Shown: positions 1 through 9,495, counted from the stretch's first letter. The stretch: DNA of 64,000 nucleotides from Ralstonia pickettii (GCF_000607165.1 NZ_JFZG01000002.1:62001-126000), one strand, 5' to 3'. Notes: generated by a model not told the origin, from the letters alone. Numbers and translations: made by a program.

Positions 1-17
1 GCCGCGCATCCGGCGCC

Positions 18-45
18 CTTGAAAAGCGCGCCAAATGCCCCATAA
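18..45 (+). promoter_or_regulatory. sigma-32 heat-shock promoter of grpE
   Basis: CTTGAAA at 18-24 and CCCCATAA at 38-45 are separated by 13 bases, which matches the consensus for the heat-shock sigma factor RpoH. The predicted transcription start, near 52-54, lies about 70 bases before the grpE ATG. The promoter overlaps an upstream in-frame ATG at 35, which argues against using that codon as the start. Confidence 0.85.
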
Positions 46-124
46 CGGGGACAAATCGTTTGTAAAAATCCAGCGGATCGTCTTCAGGCACATGCCGTGC
101 GTCGATTCCCTTTTATCCAGCGCT

Positions 125-772
125 ATGAAACACACTCCGGACACCCCCTCGAACTCGGACATGCCAGCGGACACCCAAGCCACCCAGCCGAACCAGTCGG
201 CGACGGGCCAGGCGGCCCACGCTTATTCGAGCCAGGCTCAGCGCGCAAGCGCCGACGCTCAGGCTGTCGCCGGTGACGAAGCCGCCGTGGCAGAAGCCGT
301 GGCCGACATGGACATCGCTGAACTGCGCCGTCAACTGGAAGCCGCTGAAGAAAAGGCGCGCCAGAATTATGAAAACTGGGCGCGCGCCACGGCCGAAGGC
401 GAGAACATCCGCCGCCGCGGTCAGGACGATGTGGCGAAGGCCCACAAGTTCGCCATCGAAGGTTTTGCGGAATACCTGCTGCCGGTGATGGACAGCCTTC
501 AGGCCGCTTTGGCCGACACGTCGGGGGATGCCACCAAGCTGCGTGAGGGCGTTGAACTTACGCTCAAGCAGCTTTACGCCGCGTTCGAAAAGGGGCGTGT
601 GACCGAGCTGAACCCCGTGGGTGAAAAGTTCGATCCGCATCGTCATCAAGCCATCTCGATGGTGCCGGCCGATCAGGAAGCCAATACCGTGGTGACGGTG
701 CTTCAGCGCGGCTACACGCTGGCCGACCGCGTGCTGCGCCCTGCCCTCGTGACGGTGGCCGCGCCCAAATAA
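125..772 (+). CDS. grpE: Nucleotide exchange factor GrpE
   Basis: GrpE releases ADP from DnaK and so drives the chaperone cycle in the cytoplasm. The 215-residue product has a low-complexity Ala/Gln/Thr-rich N-terminus of about 60 residues, then a long helical stretch ([17 protein letters not shown]) and the C-terminal beta domain with [13 protein letters not shown] and the closing signature [15 protein letters not shown]. The start at 125 is chosen because an upstream in-frame ATG at 35 falls inside the sigma-32 promoter. dnaK and dnaJ lie 3-6 kb downstream on the same strand but are separated by three other genes. Confidence 0.96.
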   Translation: MKHTPDTPSNSDMPADTQATQPNQSATGQAAHAYSSQAQRASADAQAVAGDEAAVAEAVADMDIAELRRQLEAAEEKARQNYENWARATAEGENIRRRGQDDVAKAHKFAIEGFAEYLLPVMDSLQAALADTSGDATKLREGVELTLKQLYAAFEKGRVTELNPVGEKFDPHRHQAISMVPADQEANTVVTVLQRGYTLADRVLRPALVTVAAPK

Positions 773-783
773 GCCAGCCGCCC

Positions 784-1212
784 GTGATCCTCCAGAACGC
801 AACCACTTCGCAAGACGCCAACGGCGCGATCCCGGTCGATAAGACCGCGTTCGCGGCGTTTGGCATGCGCGAAGTGAATACCGGGACCTTCGACGCGGCC
901 ATTGTGGCGGCGGGTGATGCGCTCGTGTGCGTATTCTTCTGGGGCGTGGATTGCTTCAACTGCGAGATGGCCAAGAAAGCCATGCTCGCGCAACCGGCCG
1001 CTGTGCGCGAGCTTGGGCTGAACTGGCTGCATGCCAACGTCTACGCGCACCCGGAGCTGGGCCAGCGCTTTGGCCTGCACGGTATTCCCGTGTTCATGTT
1101 CTTCCATCGTGGCAAGAAGCTTGGCCGGGCGACCGGTTGGCATGGCCACGCGCAGTTTGCCGCCGCCGTTGCCAATGCGCGCAACAAGCTGGCGGGCAAG
1201 CCGCTTATCTGA
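784..1212 (+). CDS. Thioredoxin-like protein with a CFNC motif
   Basis: A 142-residue thioredoxin-fold protein. The segment VCVFFWGVDCFNCEMAKKAM places a CxxC pair at Cys57 and Cys60, and GIPVFMFFHRGKKLGR resembles the conserved cis-Pro loop and following strand of thioredoxins (GIPV). The tryptophan-Cys spacing is not canonical, because WGVDCFNC replaces WCGPC. The start is GTG at 784, 11 bases after the grpE stop, which suggests co-transcription with grpE. There is no signal peptide, so the protein is probably cytoplasmic. A disulfide reductase or redox-sensing role is likely; the substrate is unknown. Confidence 0.8.
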   Translation: MILQNATTSQDANGAIPVDKTAFAAFGMREVNTGTFDAAIVAAGDALVCVFFWGVDCFNCEMAKKAMLAQPAAVRELGLNWLHANVYAHPELGQRFGLHGIPVFMFFHRGKKLGRATGWHGHAQFAAAVANARNKLAGKPLI

Positions 1213-1542
1213 GGCAGCGACCATCATGACGTCGATGCCGATGGCTGCGGCCTTCCTTATCGTTTCGTCCGTCCGTGCCGTGCGCCGCAAGCGTGTGGCG
1301 CGCACCTCGCCGCGCGCCGCCCAGGCGATGACCGCGGCCCTTGCCGCCGCCCGGCGGTTGTTCTAGTGCCCTTGCGGCACGTTGCCGCCGGGCTCTCTTC
1401 ACTCCCACCGAAGTTTCAGTTTCGTATCACCGCCGGCCGGCCCGTGCGCCCGCTGGTTTTCTTGCCGCTGCGTTGCATTGGCCCGGGAGGCTATCGGCAG
1501 CGGCTTTGCCTAGTGTTGAACATTGACCTGTAGGAGATCGTC
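1213..1542. other. Non-coding gap between the thioredoxin-like gene and rnk
   Basis: No convincing gene was found in these 330 bases. The reading frames here are Ala/Arg-rich and look like compositional noise. The end carries the rnk ribosome binding site (TAGGAG, about 1531-1536). No clear terminator hairpin or strong promoter was recognised. Confidence 0.5.
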
Positions 1543-1950
1543 ATGTCCAAAGCAGCCACCATCTACCTGACTGAGCTGGACCTCACCCGTCTGGAAAATG
1601 CCGCCACCCGCGCGGGCAACAACTCGCCGCTGGCCGATCTGGTCGATGACCTGATTACCCGTGCCAACGTGGTGCCCGGCAACAAGATTCCCGCCGATGT
1701 GGTGACCATGAACTCCGTCGTCTGCGTGGTTGATGACGCCGGCGCAGAGCAAGAGTGGACGCTCGTCTACCCGGAAGACGCCAACGTGACGTCGGCCAAG
1801 CTGTCGGTGCTCTCGCCGATGGGCACAGCGCTGCTGGGTGCGCGTGCGGGCAAGTCGATCAAATACTCGGCGCCCAATGGTGCCGAGCGTTCCTTGCGCA
1901 TCGATCGCGTGGCGTTCCAGCCCGAGGCCAGCGGCCAGCACACCCTGTAA
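1543..1950 (+). CDS. rnk: Nucleoside diphosphate kinase regulator (Rnk, GreA/GreB C-terminal family)
   Basis: A 135-residue protein with the Rnk layout: a short N-terminal helical region (LTELDLTRLENAA) and a C-terminal FKBP-like domain shared with GreA/GreB, seen in the stretch from about residue 45 with VVTMNSVVCVVDDAGAEQEW and VLSPMGTALLGARAGKSI. Rnk proteins bind RNA polymerase and were named for affecting nucleoside diphosphate kinase levels. A TAGGAG ribosome binding site precedes the ATG. The gene converges on pldA with only 12 bases between the stop codons. Confidence 0.9.
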   Translation: MSKAATIYLTELDLTRLENAATRAGNNSPLADLVDDLITRANVVPGNKIPADVVTMNSVVCVVDDAGAEQEWTLVYPEDANVTSAKLSVLSPMGTALLGARAGKSIKYSAPNGAERSLRIDRVAFQPEASGQHTL

Positions 1951-1962
1951 GCCGGCCGCGTC

Positions 1963-3258
1963 CTATCGCGAGAGGCTGTACCCGACACGCAACTGCGAGC
2001 CCAGCTTGTGGTTGTAGTCGAGCAGGCTCTCGCCGTAGCCGGTGAAATACTGGATGAACAGGTAGCCGGCCGTGCCGGTGAAGATCCGGCTCATCGGATA
2101 CGTCAATTGCGCGTCGACGCTGCCGTAGGCCTTGCGGGTGCCTTTGCGCAGCGTGGCGGCCAACTCCCAGCCGTTGGGCGCGCCGTAGGACACGCGGAAA
2201 TCCCCAAAACCACGGTAGTGCGCGATATCGGTGTTGCCGGTGCGCGTGAGGTACGCGTAGAGCTTCGGCTCGAACTTCCAGTGGTAGTCGTTCAGATCAC
2301 CGAAGTGGAACGTCGGGCGTACGAACACGGTGTTGATGGCGCGTGAGGCGTCGCCGTCGCGGCCATTCGATTCGTGCTCGATGCCGCCTGCGAACGATAG
2401 CCGCGTGAGGGCGCCGCCATGGATGCCCGTATCGGGCCGGTAATAGAACACGCTGGGCCGGTAGTTCGTATCGCGGAACGGCGCCGATTCCTTGCCCACA
2501 TCCCACAGCGAGAACTGCGTATAACCGAAGTACACGTTATCCAGCAGTGCTGCCGATGCCGGGTTCTCTGGCTGAAAAATCCGAAATTTGAAGCTCAATT
2601 GGAACTTGGCGTTCAGGCCCCCGTGCGCGCCCACTGCGGCGAACATGGGTTCGTGGAAAGTCAGGCGCGCGGTGTCTTCGGGCGGGCGGGATGCCTCGCC
2701 ACTGCCAGCCACTGCCACGGGAATGGGTGAGGTAGCGGCTGCATTGGCAGGGGGCGCACTCGGGTTGGTGCCCAGTGCCCCCCCGGGGCGGGTCGCTTCG
2801 GCGGCGGCGTTGCGGGCGGCGCCAGTGGGGGCGCCATCGGCGGCAATCTGCGGGGCGTCTGCACCGCGCACGAGTGTCACCAGAACCGGCGCCGCATCCA
2901 GATCCGGCACATCGATCCGAACCGTACCGCGCAGCACCTCGGGCAGCGTGCCGGTGTAGGTGACGGTGCGGACCTGGCCCGGACGCAGGTGAAGGGTTTC
3001 GGCGCCGGCATTGTGTCGATCAAGAATCACTTCTACCGGACCCTGCAGATCAGCGCTGGCCGTTACGCGCAGCTTGGCCGGGACGGCATAGCTGCGCTGA
3101 GCGGCATCGCCCGAAATGACGAGGGTCAGGGTGAAGGGCTGGTTGGCGTTGACGCGGCGGGAGGGCTGGAGCAGGGCAACGGCGGCATCGGCGGAGGGCA
3201 CGGCGCATGCGGCAAGCAGGGCAGCGCCAAGAATGGCTCGGAGAGGGTGCAAAGGCAT
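1963..3258 (-). CDS. pldA: Outer-membrane phospholipase A (OMPLA)
   Basis: The 431-residue precursor starts MPLHPLRAILGAALLAACAV, a signal peptide. About 170 residues of an extra N-terminal region follow, with an Ala/Pro-rich linker, before the C-terminal beta-barrel. The barrel has the OMPLA catalytic His and Ser in GGIEHESNGRDGDASRAINT and the family segment YRPSVFYYRPDTG. The enzyme hydrolyses phospholipids in the outer membrane when membrane asymmetry is lost. The start at 3258 follows from the signal peptide; the same frame stays open far into the dnaK antisense strand, but that extension is not coding. It is divergent from dnaK. Confidence 0.92.
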   Translation of the reverse strand: MPLHPLRAILGAALLAACAVPSADAAVALLQPSRRVNANQPFTLTLVISGDAAQRSYAVPAKLRVTASADLQGPVEVILDRHNAGAETLHLRPGQVRTVTYTGTLPEVLRGTVRIDVPDLDAAPVLVTLVRGADAPQIAADGAPTGAARNAAAEATRPGGALGTNPSAPPANAAATSPIPVAVAGSGEASRPPEDTARLTFHEPMFAAVGAHGGLNAKFQLSFKFRIFQPENPASAALLDNVYFGYTQFSLWDVGKESAPFRDTNYRPSVFYYRPDTGIHGGALTRLSFAGGIEHESNGRDGDASRAINTVFVRPTFHFGDLNDYHWKFEPKLYAYLTRTGNTDIAHYRGFGDFRVSYGAPNGWELAATLRKGTRKAYGSVDAQLTYPMSRIFTGTAGYLFIQYFTGYGESLLDYNHKLGSQLRVGYSLSR

Positions 3259-3439
3259 GGGCGCAAAAGCCGGGTTGGCGTCCGGCGAGTGGCAATGCGC
3301 GCAAGGGTACCACCCACGCCTTTTGTGCCCGGTTTGCGGCTCTGGGCGTTCAAAACACGCGTTTTTGCCTGGGAGCGCACGTTTTCGGGTGCTTTCCCAA
3401 GAAAAACCGGCCAAAATGCTCAACTTTTCAAAATTCGGC

Positions 3440-3468
3440 CTTGAAAAGCCGGACGGCACTCCCACATC
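3440..3468 (+). promoter_or_regulatory. sigma-32 heat-shock promoter of dnaK
   Basis: CTTGAAA at 3440-3446 is a perfect RpoH -35 element. After 14 bases it is followed by CCCACATC at 3461-3468, a near match to CCCCATNT. The predicted start of transcription is near 3475, about 48 bases before the dnaK ATG. Confidence 0.75.
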
Positions 3469-3522
3469 CGATCCAAGTTTGTATTCAGTGCAGTCCTGAC
3501 ACCAGATTCGAGGAGCAAGAAC

Positions 3523-5478
3523 ATGGGCAAAATCATCGGTATCGACCTTGGTACCACCAACAGCTGCGTCTCCATCATGGAGGGCAACACCCCCAAGGTG
3601 ATCGAGAACGCAGAAGGCGCTCGCACCACCCCGTCGATCATCGCTTACATGGAAGACGGCGAGATCCTGGTCGGTGCCCCGGCCAAGCGCCAGGCGGTGA
3701 CCAACCCGAAGAACACGCTGTACGCTGTCAAGCGCCTGATCGGCCGCAAGTTTGAAGAGAAGGAAGTCCAGAAGGACATCGGCCTGATGCCGTACACCAT
3801 CACCAAGGCCGACAACGGCGACGCCTGGGTGGAAGTGCGCGGCCAGAAGCTGGCACCGCCGCAAATTTCGGCTGAAACCCTGCGCAAGATGAAGAAAACC
3901 GCCGAGGATTACCTGGGCGAGGAAGTGACCGAAGCCGTGATCACGGTGCCGGCCTACTTCAACGATTCGCAGCGCCAAGCCACCAAGGACGCCGGCCGCA
4001 TTGCCGGTCTGGACGTCAAGCGCATCATCAACGAGCCGACCGCGGCTGCGCTGGCATTCGGCCTGGACAAGAACGAGAAGGGCGACCGCAAGATCGCGGT
4101 GTATGACCTGGGCGGCGGTACGTTCGACATCTCGATCATCGAGATTGCCGACGTGGACGGCGAGAAGCAATTCGAAGTGCTGTCGACCAACGGCGATACG
4201 TTCCTGGGCGGCGAAGACTTCGACCAGCGCATCATCGATTACATCATCGGCGAGTTCAAGAAGGAGCAGGGCGTTGACCTGTCGAAGGACGTGCTTGCGC
4301 TGCAACGCCTGAAGGAAGCCGCTGAAAAGGCCAAGATCGAACTGTCGAGCACGCAACAGACCGAAATCAACCTGCCGTACATCACGGCCGATGCCTCGGG
4401 CCCGAAGCACTTGAACCTGAAGATCACGCGCGCCAAGCTGGAAGCGCTGGTCGAAGACCTGATCGCCCGCACGATCGATCCGTGCCGCACCGCTATCAAG
4501 GATGCCGGCGTGAAGGTGTCGGACATCCACGACGTGATCCTGGTCGGCGGCATGACGCGTATGCCGAAGGTGCAGGAGAAGGTGAAGGAGTTCTTCGGCA
4601 AGGAAGCCCGCAAGGACGTGAACCCGGACGAGGCCGTTGCTGTGGGCGCCGCCATCCAGGGTCAGGTGCTGGGCGGTGACCGTACCGATGTGCTGCTGCT
4701 GGACGTGACGCCGCTGTCGCTGGGCATCGAAACGCTGGGTGGCGTGATGACCAAGATGATCGGCAAGAACACGACCATCCCGACCAAGTTCTCGCAGACT
4801 TTCTCGACCGCCGACGACAATCAGCCGGCCGTGACGATCAAGGTCTACCAGGGCGAGCGCGAGATGGCTTCCGGCAACAAGATGCTGGGCGAATTCAACC
4901 TGGAAGGCATTCCGCCGGCACCGCGCGGCACGCCCCAGATTGAAGTGTCGTTCGACATCGACGCCAACGGCATTCTGCACGTGGGCGCCAAGGACAAGGC
5001 GACCGGCAAGGAAAACAAGATCACGATCAAGGCAAGCTCCGGCCTGTCGGAAGCCGAGATCGAGCGCATGGTGAAGGACGCCGAGGCCAACGCCGAGGAA
5101 GACAAGAAGCTGCGCGAACTGGTCGACTCCCGAAATCAGGGTGAAGCGCTGGTGCACTCGACCAAGAAGGCACTGGGCGAGTACGGCGACAAGCTGGAAG
5201 CTGGCGAGAAGGACAAGATCGAAGCCGCGATCAAGGAACTTGAAGAGACCCTGAAGGGGACCGACAAGGCCGCGATCGACGCCAAGACCGAAGCGCTGGC
5301 AACCGCCTCGCAGAAGCTCGGCGAGAAGGTCTACGCCGACATGCAAGCCAAGGGCGAAGCCGGCGGTGCGGAACAAGCCGCTGCCGGTGCCCAGGCAGGC
5401 GCGCAAGCCGGACAAGGCGCACCGCACGACGATAACGTCGTCGACGCCGAGTTCAAGGAAGTGAACGACAAGAAGTAA
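3523..5478 (+). CDS. dnaK: Chaperone DnaK (Hsp70)
   Basis: This is the full-length 651-residue Hsp70. The ATPase domain shows [10 protein letters not shown] at the start, the conserved [12 protein letters not shown] and [11 protein letters not shown] phosphate loops, and [11 protein letters not shown]. The substrate domain follows from about residue 390 ([18 protein letters not shown]), then the helical lid. The C-terminus is an Ala/Gly/Gln-rich linker ending [11 protein letters not shown], the acidic tail typical of bacterial DnaK. It works with DnaJ, encoded 134 bases downstream, and GrpE upstream. The promoter is of the sigma-32 type. Confidence 0.98.
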   Translation: MGKIIGIDLGTTNSCVSIMEGNTPKVIENAEGARTTPSIIAYMEDGEILVGAPAKRQAVTNPKNTLYAVKRLIGRKFEEKEVQKDIGLMPYTITKADNGDAWVEVRGQKLAPPQISAETLRKMKKTAEDYLGEEVTEAVITVPAYFNDSQRQATKDAGRIAGLDVKRIINEPTAAALAFGLDKNEKGDRKIAVYDLGGGTFDISIIEIADVDGEKQFEVLSTNGDTFLGGEDFDQRIIDYIIGEFKKEQGVDLSKDVLALQRLKEAAEKAKIELSSTQQTEINLPYITADASGPKHLNLKITRAKLEALVEDLIARTIDPCRTAIKDAGVKVSDIHDVILVGGMTRMPKVQEKVKEFFGKEARKDVNPDEAVAVGAAIQGQVLGGDRTDVLLLDVTPLSLGIETLGGVMTKMIGKNTTIPTKFSQTFSTADDNQPAVTIKVYQGEREMASGNKMLGEFNLEGIPPAPRGTPQIEVSFDIDANGILHVGAKDKATGKENKITIKASSGLSEAEIERMVKDAEANAEEDKKLRELVDSRNQGEALVHSTKKALGEYGDKLEAGEKDKIEAAIKELEETLKGTDKAAIDAKTEALATASQKLGEKVYADMQAKGEAGGAEQAAAGAQAGAQAGQGAPHDDNVVDAEFKEVNDKK

Positions 5479-5485
5479 GCCACAT

Positions 5486-5502
5486 CGTCCGCCAGGCGGA
5501 CG
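5486..5502. repeat. Short palindrome between dnaK and dnaJ
   Basis: CGTCCGCC and GGCGGACG flank a single base, giving a near-perfect 17-base palindrome 8 bases after the dnaK stop. As RNA it could fold with a small loop, but no run of T follows, so an attenuator or processing site is as plausible as a terminator. Confidence 0.4.
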
Positions 5503-5612
5503 TGAGGGTACGCCGGGCAGTGATCATCGGGTTGTGCGGGACGCACCTGATGTCACGCTCGGCTTTTTTGCTATTCGACACGCAGTAAAAACAGGCGACG
5601 ACTGAAGCCACC

Positions 5613-6761
5613 ATGGCAAAACGTGATTACTACGAAGTGCTCGGGGTGGGTAAGAACGCGAGCGACGACGAGATCAAGAAGGCGTATCGCAAGCTCGCGA
5701 TGAAGTACCACCCGGACCGCAATCCGGACAGCAAGGAAGCGGAAGACAAGTTCAAGGAGGCCAAAGAGGCCTACGAGATGCTCTCCGATGCCGAGAAGAA
5801 GGCTGCCTACGACCAGTACGGCCATGCGGGTGTCGACCCGAACATGGCCGGCGGCTTTGGCGCAGGCGGCGCAGGTTTTGGCGGCGGCTTTGCCGAGGCC
5901 TTTGGCGACATCTTTGGCGATATTTTCGGCCAGGCCCAGGGCCAGGGCGGCCGCCGCGGTAGTGGCCCGCAGATGTATCGCGGCGCTGATCTGCGCTACA
6001 GCATGGAGATCACGCTGGAGCAGGCTGCGCATGGCTACGACACGCAGATTCGCGTGCCGCACTGGGACGAGTGCGACCACTGTCACGGCAAGGGCGCCGA
6101 GCCAGGTTCCAGCGTGGAGACGTGCCCAACGTGCCACGGCGCCGGTCAGGTGCGTGTGTCGCAGGGTTTCTTCACGATGCAGCAGACTTGCCCGAAGTGC
6201 CACGGCAGCGGCAAGTACATCCCCAAGCCGTGTACCAAGTGCCACGGCCAGGGCAAGTTGAAGAGCCAGAAGACGCTGGAAGTGAAGATTCCGGCCGGCA
6301 TCGACGAAGGCATGCGCATCCGTTCCTCGGGCAACGGCGAGCCGGGGATCAACGGCGGCCCCCCGGGCGACCTGTATGTGGAAATCCACATCAAGCAGCA
6401 CGCAGTGTTCGAGCGCGACGGCGATGATCTGCATTGCCAGATGCCGATCTCGTTTGCAACGGCAGCCATTGGCGGCGACATCGAAGTGCCGACGCTGGGC
6501 GGTCGCGCTTCGTTCACGGTGCCGGAAGGTACGCAGGCCGGCAAGACGTTCCGCCTGCGCGGCAAGGGCATCAAGGGCGTGCGTTCGGGCTATGCAGGCG
6601 ATCTTTACGTGCATATCAACATCGAGACACCCGTCAAGCTGACGGAGCACCAGAAGGATCTGCTCAAGCAGTTCGACAAGTCCGTGCACGAAGGCGGCTC
6701 GCGGCACAGCCCGCAAGAGCAGTCGTGGCTAGACAAGGTGAAGAACTTCTTCTCCTCGTAA
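5613..6761 (+). CDS. dnaJ: Chaperone DnaJ (Hsp40)
   Basis: The co-chaperone stimulates DnaK ATPase activity and delivers substrates. The 382-residue protein has a J-domain with His33-Pro34-Asp35, a Gly/Phe-rich linker (about residues 78-120), four zinc-binding CxxCxGxG repeats ([32 protein letters not shown]) and the C-terminal substrate-binding domains. No separate sigma-32 promoter was seen in the 134-base gap, so it is probably transcribed with dnaK. Confidence 0.97.
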   Translation: MAKRDYYEVLGVGKNASDDEIKKAYRKLAMKYHPDRNPDSKEAEDKFKEAKEAYEMLSDAEKKAAYDQYGHAGVDPNMAGGFGAGGAGFGGGFAEAFGDIFGDIFGQAQGQGGRRGSGPQMYRGADLRYSMEITLEQAAHGYDTQIRVPHWDECDHCHGKGAEPGSSVETCPTCHGAGQVRVSQGFFTMQQTCPKCHGSGKYIPKPCTKCHGQGKLKSQKTLEVKIPAGIDEGMRIRSSGNGEPGINGGPPGDLYVEIHIKQHAVFERDGDDLHCQMPISFATAAIGGDIEVPTLGGRASFTVPEGTQAGKTFRLRGKGIKGVRSGYAGDLYVHINIETPVKLTEHQKDLLKQFDKSVHEGGSRHSPQEQSWLDKVKNFFSS

Positions 6762-6779
6762 ACTCTGCAAAGCTACTGC

Positions 6780-6853
6780 GCGCCCCGATCTTGATCCTGC
6801 GATGCTCGCCGTACCCATGTACGGCTGCGCTTCTCGGACCAACCTCGGGGCGC
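6780..6853. repeat. Nested inverted-repeat element after dnaJ
   Basis: A 9-base outer arm GCGCCCCGA (6780-6788) pairs with TCGGGGCGC (6845-6853). Inside it GCCGTAC (6808-6814) pairs with GTACGGC (6819-6825) across a four-base loop. The whole 74-base unit lies between the dnaJ stop and pabB-pabC. It has no T-tract, so it resembles an interspersed palindromic element or RNA-processing structure more than a terminator. No second copy was found in the window. Confidence 0.5.
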
Positions 6854-6912
6854 TCGCTACGCTTTTCAGAGCTTCCGAAAGCGGCAGATTATTGATAACC
6901 GAGGACATCGTC

Positions 6913-8802
6913 ATGCAGTTGCCGGAAGTCGGCGCGCCGTTTGCGCTGCTGGACGATGCCACCTCGGGTGGCGCGCCGTGCTCGCGCTGGTACACCGGTT
7001 ATGCTGGCGAGTTCTTCCGGCCGGTCGGCATGCTGGATGGGCTGGACGACGATCTTCGCGCTGCCTGGCGCCAGGGTTTGCATGCCCTGATCGTTGCGCC
7101 GTATGAGTTTGGTGGGCCGTTGGTCGGCCTGCCGGCTTCCACCGAAACCTCTTCCTCATTGCCTGGCCACGACGGCCGCCTGCGCGTGCTGCTGTTTCGC
7201 GCGATGCAGGTGCTGTCGCCGGCAGAAGTCGATACGTTGTTCGACGCGTGGCCCGATGCAACGGGCGCAGCGGGCCTGTTCGACTGTGCGGCCAGCGTCG
7301 ATCACGCCACCTACACCGACGCCATCACGCGCATCCACGACTGGATTGCGGCGGGCGATACCTACGAAGTCAACTACACGTACCGCCTGCGCATGACTGC
7401 GTTTGGCGCACCGGCGGCGCTGTATCGGCGCCTGCGCGCGCGCCAGCCCGTGCCCTACGGCGCATTCATCGCGCTGCCGGAGGGCGGTGCGATTCTGTCG
7501 TGCTCGCCGGAGCTGTTCTTTTCGCATCACGCGGGCCAGCTTGTCGCGCGGCCGATGAAAGGTACTGCGCCCGCCACAGGCAATGTCGAAATCGACGAAG
7601 CCCGTGCCACTGCGCTGGCCGCCGACGAGAAGAACCGCGCCGAGAACCTGATGATCGTCGACCTGTTGCGCAATGATCTGGGCCGCCTCGCGCGTGCCGG
7701 TTCCGTGCATGTGCCGGCGCTGTTCGAGGTGACGCCGTTCGGCAGCGTGCTCCAGATGACGTCGACCGTGAAGGCAGAGATCCCGCCCACCACCGGCCTT
7801 GCTGATTGCCTGCGAGCGCTGTTTCCGTGCGGCTCCATCACTGGGGCGCCCAAGCGGCGGACGATGGAGATCATCGATATGCTGGAGCCCGAGCCGCGTG
7901 GCCTGTACACCGGTGCCATCGGCTGGATCGATGCGCCTGCCGATGATCGCGCGATGGGCGACGCATGCTTCTCGGTGGCGATCCGCACGCTGGTGCTCGG
8001 TGCGCCCGGCACCGACGGCCTGCGTCGTGGCGAACTCGGCATCGGCTCCGGCATCGTGCATGACAGCATCGCCGATGAAGAGTACGCGGAGTGCCAACTG
8101 AAGGCGCGTTTCGTGACGGCGCTCGATCCAGGGCTGTCGTTGTTTGAGACGATGCGCGCGACGCGCGATGGTGTGGCGCTCCTGGATCGGCATCTGGCGC
8201 GCCTGGAGCGCTCTGCGGCCGCCTTCGGTTTTCCGTTCGATCGAACGGCAGTGGCGGCTGACGTGGCGCGCATGTGCGCATCGCTGGAAGGCGATGGTGC
8301 TTATCGCATGCGCCTGTTGCTGACGCCGGACGGTGCGGCGAACGTATCGGCGGTGCCCCTGTCGCCGCTGCATGCGAGCTGGGATGCGCCTGTACGTCTG
8401 CTTGTTGCCGCGCAACCGCGCGAGGTCACGCACAGTCTGCCGACGCACAAGACCACGTTGCGGGCCGGCTACGACGCTGCCTGGCAAGAGGCCGAACGCG
8501 CAGGTGCATTCGATACCGTGTTCTTCAACGCCGATGGCACGTTGGCCGAAGGCGGGCGCAGCACGTTGCTGGTCAAGCTCGATGGTGCGTGGTGGACGCC
8601 GCCGCTGTCCGCGGGCGTCTTGCCGGGCGTGATGCGTGCCGTGCTGTTGAAAGACGCTTCACCGTGGCTTGATGGGCCGCTGCAGGAACGTTCGCTCACG
8701 CGCGCCGATGTTGCCCGCGCCGAGGCCGTCGCCGTATGTAACGCCCTACGCGGCGTGGTGCCCGCGCATTTCGAGCCGCCCCTGACCGTCGACGTGCTCT
8801 AA
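6913..8802 (+). CDS. pabB: Fused aminodeoxychorismate synthase component I and aminodeoxychorismate lyase (PabB-PabC)
   Basis: One 629-residue polypeptide carries two steps of p-aminobenzoate synthesis for folate. The N-terminal two-thirds is a chorismate-binding domain with RPMKGTAPATGN, LMIVDLLRNDLGR, FPCGSITGAPKRR and GIGSGIVHDS; the Lys of PMKGT is characteristic of PabB rather than anthranilate synthase. From about residue 400 a class IV aminotransferase-like lyase follows (LFETMRATRDG, THKTTLRAGYD with the likely PLP lysine, FFNADGTLAEGGRSTLLV). ATG 6913, preceded by CGAGGA, is preferred over ATG 6802, which lies inside the inverted repeat. The 3' end overlaps the convergent ABC gene by 57 bases. 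Confidence 0.93.
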   Translation: MQLPEVGAPFALLDDATSGGAPCSRWYTGYAGEFFRPVGMLDGLDDDLRAAWRQGLHALIVAPYEFGGPLVGLPASTETSSSLPGHDGRLRVLLFRAMQVLSPAEVDTLFDAWPDATGAAGLFDCAASVDHATYTDAITRIHDWIAAGDTYEVNYTYRLRMTAFGAPAALYRRLRARQPVPYGAFIALPEGGAILSCSPELFFSHHAGQLVARPMKGTAPATGNVEIDEARATALAADEKNRAENLMIVDLLRNDLGRLARAGSVHVPALFEVTPFGSVLQMTSTVKAEIPPTTGLADCLRALFPCGSITGAPKRRTMEIIDMLEPEPRGLYTGAIGWIDAPADDRAMGDACFSVAIRTLVLGAPGTDGLRRGELGIGSGIVHDSIADEEYAECQLKARFVTALDPGLSLFETMRATRDGVALLDRHLARLERSAAAFGFPFDRTAVAADVARMCASLEGDGAYRMRLLLTPDGAANVSAVPLSPLHASWDAPVRLLVAAQPREVTHSLPTHKTTLRAGYDAAWQEAERAGAFDTVFFNADGTLAEGGRSTLLVKLDGAWWTPPLSAGVLPGVMRAVLLKDASPWLDGPLQERSLTRADVARAEAVAVCNALRGVVPAHFEPPLTVDVL

Positions 8803-9444
8803 CTTCCAGCGGGCCACGCCGGGCAGGTTGATCAGTTCGCGGTCGTGGCAGACCATCAGCAGCGAGCGGCCTTCCGCTGCCAGTTCTCCCACCAGTGCAA
8901 TGACTTGCTCGCGCGCGGCGCCGTCCAGGTTCGAAGTCGGTTCGTCGAGCAGCAGCACATCGGTGTGCAGCGCGCGAGCCCGCGCCAATGCGAGGCGCTG
9001 TGTTTCGCCGCCGGACAGGCGCTCGGGCGGCACATCGACCACGTGCTGCAGGCCCGCCCAGCGGAGCGCATCTTCGACACGCTCGGCCAGCTCCGCGTGC
9101 GCCACGCGGTGTGCGCCTGTGGTCAGCCCATAGGCAAGATTCGCGCGTACCGACGTGCGGAACAGATAGGGGTGCTGGTGCACGTAGGTCAGCCGCGCGC
9201 GCAGCTCGGCCGGGTAGGGCGACAGCGCCTGCCGCCCTTGCCCCATATCGACGGTCGCGCCGTTGGCGGGTGCAAGCCCGGCCAGCATGCGCAGCAGCGT
9301 TGTCTTGCCGACGCCGTTTGCGCCCGTGATGACAATCGCGTGCCCAGCCGACAGCGCCAGGCGCGGAATCTCGAACAGCACGCGCGCGCCGTGCTGGCAG
9401 CGCAAGCCTTCAAACACCATCGCGGGTTGCGACGTTGTGTTCAT
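8746..9444 (-). CDS. ABC transporter ATP-binding protein, probably tungstate type (TupC-like)
   Basis: A 232-residue ATPase with Walker A GANGVGKTT, ABC signature LSGGETQRLALARA, Walker B VLLLDEPTSNLDG and switch His in LLMVCHDRELI. It is encoded just downstream of a TupB-like permease (51 bases), so both probably form one importer of an oxyanion such as tungstate. Its last 57 bases are antisense to the end of pabB-pabC. The frame runs on without a stop into the convergent gene, so the overlap appears real. Confidence 0.8.
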   Translation of the reverse strand: MNTTSQPAMVFEGLRCQHGARVLFEIPRLALSAGHAIVITGANGVGKTTLLRMLAGLAPANGATVDMGQGRQALSPYPAELRARLTYVHQHPYLFRTSVRANLAYGLTTGAHRVAHAELAERVEDALRWAGLQHVVDVPPERLSGGETQRLALARARALHTDVLLLDEPTSNLDGAAREQVIALVGELAAEGRSLLMVCHDRELINLPGVARWKLEHVDGQGRLEMRGHHAA

Positions 9445-9495
9445 GCGGCCGCCTCCCGATCCGTCTTGATCGTCCGGTCTGGGTGGTGTCTGCGC

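Noticed and set aside
3259-5427. Very long minus-strand frame antisense to dnaK, joined to pldA
   Set aside because: The extension beyond 3258 is His/Leu/Arg-rich noise opposite dnaK. The pldA signal peptide at 3258 gives a clean start.
5486-5502. dnaK-dnaJ palindrome as terminator
   Set aside because: There is no T-run after the stem, and dnaJ would then lack a visible promoter, so termination is not supported.
6802-6912. Longer pabB-pabC start at ATG 6802
   Set aside because: It lies inside the nested inverted repeat and adds residues not seen at the start of PabB proteins; ATG 6913 has a ribosome binding site.
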